9,300 nucleotides of DNA from Desulfonatronum sp. (GTDB lineage Bacteria; Desulfobacterota; Desulfovibrionia; Desulfovibrionales; Desulfonatronaceae). Positions 6,570 through 9,300 of this stretch are shown here, one piece after another. The notes under the pieces were generated by a model, which saw nothing but the letters and a program-made list of their open reading frames with translations, had not been told where the DNA came from and searched no databases. A program made the position numbers and the translations under genes. Each line of letters opens with the position of its first letter. Within the stretch, counting starts at the first letter, position 1. The stretch lies in the NCBI GenBank assembly GCA_007127655.1, contig SKYX01000360.1, forward strand, positions 1 to 9,300. Direction: 5' to 3'.

Positions 6570-6596
6570 TTATCGACCATAAGTGAAAAAGGTTTA
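6570..6596 (-). promoter_or_regulatory. Sigma-28 (FliA)-type promoter of the MCP-cheW unit
   Basis: On the minus strand TAAA (6593-6596) is followed by exactly 15 bases and then GTCGATAA (6570-6577). The flagellar sigma-28 consensus is TAAAGTTT-N11-GCCGATAA, so the -35 core and spacing are exact and the -10 matches at 7 of 8 positions. It would give a leader of about 60 bases before the MCP start at 6500. Transcription would then follow the flagellar hierarchy. Confidence 0.78.
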
Positions 6597-6613
6597 CTTC
6601 TGTATCACTTATG
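6578..6613. repeat. 9-bp inverted repeat overlapping the sigma-28-type promoter
   Basis: CATAAGTGA (6578-6586) and TCACTTATG (6605-6613) are perfect inverted copies 18 bases apart. One arm lies in the promoter spacer next to the -10 box and the other just upstream of the -35 box. This placement would suit an operator, but no regulator is identified. Confidence 0.55.
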
Positions 6614-6773
6614 ACCGGACGCTTTGTACTTTTTCGCGTAAATATCTTGACTGATAGCTTCGTGCAAGCTCTTCTTTTTCAGTTGAAATCCGAATCACGA
6701 GGGTTGCTGACATCGGGTTGGACTTGCGATAGATGCCAAGTGGCGATCATGAAACGTTTAAGGCGGTTTTAGG

Positions 6774-8207
6774 ATGCTGTTTTGGTTGTCCCTCGCATTG
6801 GATATCAGCGGTTGGATCGTGCGGTTGACCATGATCCCGGTGGTGGCCATGCGCCAGCGCAACGCCGCGACGTGCCTCGCCTGGTTGGCGGTGATCTTCG
6901 TGATGCCCTGGCTGGGACTGATTGCCTACGTGCTTTTGGGTGAGCAGAGCCTGGGCTTTTTGCGGGTTCGCAAACGCATGAAGCGACACAGATCTTTTGA
7001 CGTCATTCACCGCCATCATGCCGTTCTTCCAGAGGTGGACGACGTTCGAGTCCGACGGGATCATGAGATTTTAATCCAACTGGCCGAGCGCCACGGCGGG
7101 CTGCCACTTCTGGGAGGGAACCGGGTGGATCTGCTGGCGGACATCGACGACGTGGTTCGGCGTCTGGTCGCGGATATCGACCAAGCCCGAGAGCATGTCC
7201 ACTTGCTGTTTTACATTTTTAGAGATGATGCCATGGGCCGGAAGGTCGGCGAGGCTCTGATTCGAGCGGCGAAGCGCGGCGTGCGCTGTCGGTTGTTGGC
7301 GGATATGGTCGGGTCCAGGGGCATGTTCAGCGGCCTGGGGGCAAAGCTCCAGGAGAGCGGGGTCCAGGTGGTGGCGGGCTTGACGGCCAATCCGCTCCGG
7401 ATGCGCCTGGCCCGGCTGGATATCCGCAACCATCGCAAGCTGGCGGTGATCGACGGCTCCGTCGCCTATACCGGATCCCAGAACATCGTGGAGCCGGTCT
7501 TCGGCCATCGCAAGGCCGGAGCCTGGCACGACGTGATGGTCCGGATCGTCGGACCCAGCACGCGGCAATTGCAGTCCGTATTCGTGGAGGATTGGTACCA
7601 GGAGACCGGCGAGGCCCTGGACTGCGGGTCACTCTATCCGCCGGTTCTGGAAGAGGGTGAAGTTGCGCTGCAAATCGTGCCCACCGGTCCGGATCTGCCC
7701 ACCGAGGGGTTTCAGGACTTGCTGATCCAGGCCATCCATTCGGCCAGGCGCAAGGTGGTGATCACGTCCCCCTACTTCATCCCCAACGAGGGAATGCTTA
7801 CCGCGCTCCGCCTGGCCGTGGGGCGCGGAGTGGTGGTGGACCTGATTCTGCCCCGACGCAGCGATCACCCCATGGTGGATCTTGCCAGTTACCATTATTG
7901 CGGCGTCTTGCTGGAGCACGGCGCGAACATTTTTTTGTTCGACGACGGGATGCTCCATGCCAAGCTGCTGCGTGTGGACGACTCCATGGCCATGATCGGT
8001 TCGGCCAATTTCGACATCCGCTCGTTTTACCTGAACCTGGAAGTGGTTCTCTTTCTTTTTGATCAGGAATTTCTGTACACGGTCCGTCAACTGCAGAGCC
8101 AATACCGGTCCCGCTCAGAAAAAGTCGACCCCCAAACCTGGAACCGCCGCCCCTTCCCCCGCCGCCTTTTGGAAGCCATGGCCAAGGTGTTCAGTCCGTT
8201 GTTGTAA
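6774..8207 (+). CDS. cls: Cardiolipin synthase (phospholipase D superfamily), 477 aa
   Basis: Condenses two phosphatidylglycerol molecules into cardiolipin and glycerol at the inner membrane. Two N-terminal hydrophobic segments (about 3-24 and 32-55) form the usual membrane anchor. They are followed by two phospholipase D catalytic motifs: HRKLAVID (His220, Lys222, Asp227, then GSQN) and HAKLLRVD (His395, Lys397, Asp402, then GSANFD). Both are complete, so the enzyme should be active. Length and layout match bacterial ClsA-type enzymes (E. coli ClsA is 486 residues). ATG at 6774 is preceded by AAGGCGG with 7 bases spacing. It is divergent from the MCP gene across about 270 bases and convergent with the toxin gene, leaving only 19 bases between stop codons. 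I see no convincing promoter in the spacer. A related PLD-family transferase is the only realistic alternative. Confidence 0.93.
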   Translation: MLFWLSLALDISGWIVRLTMIPVVAMRQRNAATCLAWLAVIFVMPWLGLIAYVLLGEQSLGFLRVRKRMKRHRSFDVIHRHHAVLPEVDDVRVRRDHEILIQLAERHGGLPLLGGNRVDLLADIDDVVRRLVADIDQAREHVHLLFYIFRDDAMGRKVGEALIRAAKRGVRCRLLADMVGSRGMFSGLGAKLQESGVQVVAGLTANPLRMRLARLDIRNHRKLAVIDGSVAYTGSQNIVEPVFGHRKAGAWHDVMVRIVGPSTRQLQSVFVEDWYQETGEALDCGSLYPPVLEEGEVALQIVPTGPDLPTEGFQDLLIQAIHSARRKVVITSPYFIPNEGMLTALRLAVGRGVVVDLILPRRSDHPMVDLASYHYCGVLLEHGANIFLFDDGMLHAKLLRVDDSMAMIGSANFDIRSFYLNLEVVLFLFDQEFLYTVRQLQSQYRSRSEKVDPQTWNRRPFPRRLLEAMAKVFSPLL

Positions 8208-8226
8208 AACTTGCTGTCGCGGTGAT

Positions 8227-8664
8227 TCACTCGGTCGTGATGCAGTGCAGGTGTGCGGAGGTCGCGCCTGTGACGAATCGATAGGATATTCGCCTGTCGA
8301 GTGTTACGAAGCGTCCATTCTGGTGGAAAGCCAATGCCAGCAGGTAGGCGTCCGTAACTTGTCGATGTCCAAGAATTTTGGGCCATTCAAGGATATTCTC
8401 ATCCAACAGACTGATATCCGCGGTCCAAAACCTGTGTGATGGATGTCGTGCGGCCTCGGCAAGCCGTTGAGCCACTGCTTGTGCAGGCAAATTCCCAGGG
8501 TATGCGGGCTGGGACATGATGCGTATACAGCCGTTCTGGGTGATGGGACAGGACGCCCATCCGGAATGGATTTCCTTTTTGAGCCACTCAGAAACCGGGA
8601 TGTGGTGGATATGGCCGGCATCCAATACGGCGATCAGTACGTTGACGTCCAGGAGAGCCCGCAT
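8227..8664 (-). CDS. vapC: VapC-type PIN-domain toxin, 145 aa
   Basis: A PIN-fold ribonuclease of the kind that cleaves tRNA or rRNA when its antitoxin is lost. It opens with RALLDVNVLIAVLD (Asp6, the first metal-binding acid) and has Asp105 in VTDAYLLALA and Asp123 in FVTLDRR near the C-terminus, the expected later acids. The internal CPITQNGCIRIMSQ stretch is typical of one VapC subfamily. The position that is Glu in many PIN proteins is Gln43 here; I believe this is common in that subfamily, but it should be compared. The length is usual. The ATG at 8662-8664 shares one base with the antitoxin stop codon (TGATG), so the two are translationally coupled, with GAGGG inside the antitoxin gene as ribosome binding site. 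Family assignment is firm, but the RNA target cannot be told. Confidence 0.88.
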   Translation of the reverse strand: MRALLDVNVLIAVLDAGHIHHIPVSEWLKKEIHSGWASCPITQNGCIRIMSQPAYPGNLPAQAVAQRLAEAARHPSHRFWTADISLLDENILEWPKILGHRQVTDAYLLALAFHQNGRFVTLDRRISYRFVTGATSAHLHCITTE

Positions 8665-8912
8665 CAGACACCCTCTTGATCCCGCAAGGCATTGACCTGA
8701 TCATTCCCCACGACATGACCTCGTGGAGGGAAGGGGCGAAAACCATAAAGGGAAGAGGAAGAAGGGGCTTCTGGTCGGTTATGATCCTGTGATTCCGAGA
8801 GGGCTTGTCGAGCCAGTCGTGAGAGAATTCGACCGACGGAAACCTTTTGGACGCGTGCAAGCTCTTTGGCCACGCTTAAAACATCTTCTTCAATATCCAA
8901 AGTTGTCCGCAT
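8664..8912 (-). CDS. vapB: VapB-type ribbon-helix-helix antitoxin, 82 aa
   Basis: The N-terminal 40 residues (RTTLDIEEDVLSVAKELARVQKVSVGRILSRLARQAL) fit a ribbon-helix-helix/CopG-type DNA-binding domain: a beta-strand with alternating residues, then two helices. The C-terminal part (about 41-82) is Ser/Pro-rich, then GFRPFPPRG and DQVNALRDQ, which is probably the disordered segment that wraps around and inhibits the toxin. It overlaps vapC by one base and precedes it, the standard antitoxin-first order. ATG at 8912 has AGGAG 6 bases upstream. A promoter with an overlapping inverted repeat lies about 35 bases upstream, the expected site for autorepression by the VapBC complex. The assignment to the RHH class is by pattern; the exact VapB subfamily is uncertain. 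Confidence 0.85.
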   Translation of the reverse strand: MRTTLDIEEDVLSVAKELARVQKVSVGRILSRLARQALSESQDHNRPEAPSSSSLYGFRPFPPRGHVVGNDQVNALRDQEGV

Positions 8913-8946
8913 AAAAAACTCCTGCTTTGGTGGTGCAACCGTATCA

Positions 8947-8977
8947 TGATGCTATTGCATCAATGGCTGCTCGTCAA
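8947..8977 (-). promoter_or_regulatory. Predicted vapBC promoter with overlapping operator palindrome
   Basis: On the minus strand TTGACG (8972-8977) and TAGCAT (8949-8954) are separated by 17 bases, matching the sigma-70 consensus at 5 of 6 and 4 of 6 positions. The inverted repeat TGATGC-TATT-GCATCA (8947-8962) covers the -10 box. Transcription would begin near 8942, giving a leader of about 30 bases. The layout fits autorepression of a toxin-antitoxin operon. Confidence 0.6.
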
Positions 8978-9143
8978 TCCGACTGATGGCGTGCATATCA
9001 CTACAGCGAAAGTTTAGGAGCAATCACGGATAATCACGGCCATTGAAGTTGAATCAGAAGACATTCTGGTATGTTGGGGGTAACATCTCTCGACCTTGAT
9101 TACTCCGTACTGTTTCCAAGGAAGGTCGTGTGGCATCTTGCTT
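8978..9143. other. Intergenic stretch without a recognisable gene
   Basis: No open frame here has gene-like features and no RNA gene was recognised. It contains a tandem pair of AATCACGG (9022-9029 and 9032-9039) and a small hairpin ATGTT/AACAT near 9072-9087. It separates the vapBC promoter from the palindrome cluster that begins at about 9144. Confidence 0.5.
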
Positions 9144-9145
9144 CA

Positions 9146-9162
9146 TCTCCCTGAAGGGGAGA
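9146..9162. repeat. Short palindrome with TGAAG loop
   Basis: TCTCCC (9146-9151) and GGGAGA (9157-9162) pair around TGAAG. The core CCCTGAAGGG resembles the CCTGAAGGG core of the larger inverted repeat at 9211-9271, suggesting the same repeat family. Confidence 0.55.
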
Positions 9163-9172
9163 AATCGTAGAG

Positions 9173-9192
9173 CCGGTGGTTTCAACCACCGG
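9173..9192. repeat. GC-rich palindrome (CCGGTGGTT / AACCACCGG)
   Basis: Two perfect 9-base arms are separated by only two bases (TC), forming a tight hairpin. The first seven bases recur as the last seven bases of the window (9294-9300), implying another copy starting there. It is followed by a run of eight G residues (9196-9203) flanked by direct GGATTGG copies. Confidence 0.65.
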
Positions 9193-9210
9193 ATTGGGGG
9201 GGGATTGGCT

Positions 9211-9271
9211 AGTCCTGAAGGGACGACATTTTTTCCATTATTTCGGCATGAAATATCGTCCCTTCAGGACT
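9211..9271. repeat. 16-bp inverted repeat (REP/BIME-like)
   Basis: AGTCCTGAAGGGACGA (9211-9226) is perfectly inverted at 9256-9271, separated by 29 bases that include a T-run (9229-9234). This organisation, two inverted copies of a small palindrome-containing unit, is that of bacterial BIME elements. Related words occur at 9150-9160. Confidence 0.65.
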
Positions 9272-9300
9272 CAAAACCTGAAATTTCCATCTCCCGGTGG

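Noticed and set aside
6647..6675. Sigma-70 promoter for the cardiolipin synthase gene
   Set aside because: TTGACT is a fair -35 box, but the sequence 17 bases on (TCTTCT) is a poor -10 box, and no better pair was found in the spacer.
9144..9300. CRISPR array
   Set aside because: The repeated units are inverted and of differing sequence and spacing, with no regular repeat-spacer pattern and no cas genes in the window.

Overview
This 9.3-kb window is a chromosomal stretch from a flagellated Gram-negative bacterium. The gene set points to a Desulfovibrio-type sulfate reducer (Desulfovibrionales): a methyl-accepting chemotaxis protein next to CheW, a short FMN-dependent alpha-hydroxy-acid oxidase with a cysteine-rich N-terminus, a soluble PAS histidine kinase and a small Cys-containing protein. 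The taxonomic reading is inference from protein character and from the moderately high GC, not from a marker gene.

Layout, left to right. Bases 1-363 hold the 3' part of a gene ending in a cold-shock domain, followed at 388-573 by a 61-residue Cys/His protein. Bases 574-1063 carry no intact gene. They hold a decayed C-terminal piece of a UmuD/LexA-type protein (minus strand) abutting a broken UPF0175-type antitoxin-like gene (plus strand), then small hairpins. On the minus strand, 1064-1447 encodes a small membrane protein and 1507-2610 a cytoplasmic PAS histidine kinase. A divergent spacer leads to the alpha-hydroxy-acid oxidase at 2803-3810. It ends in a perfect 28-bp palindrome that separates it from the convergent chemotaxis genes.

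The chemotaxis pair (minus strand) is an MCP (4446-6500) followed by cheW (3857-4348), with a nested hairpin between them. Upstream of the MCP is a near-consensus sigma-28 (FliA) promoter, so the pair is probably expressed with the flagellar late genes. The MCP periplasmic domain carries a Cys/His pattern like that of CZB zinc-binding domains, which are normally cytoplasmic. A cardiolipin synthase (6774-8207) diverges from it. It converges on a vapBC-type toxin-antitoxin module (minus strand, 8227-8912) with a one-base overlap and an inverted repeat overlapping its likely -10 box.

The last 160 bases contain a cluster of short palindromes (REP/BIME-like). They look like the edge of a repeat array of the kind mobilised by REP-associated transposases; no transposase is inside the window.

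I do not see a clearly novel multi-gene system. The most interesting signals are the periplasmic CZB-like sensor, the sigma-28 promoter with its overlapping inverted repeat, the palindrome cluster at the right edge, and the gene-remnant junction at 589-967.
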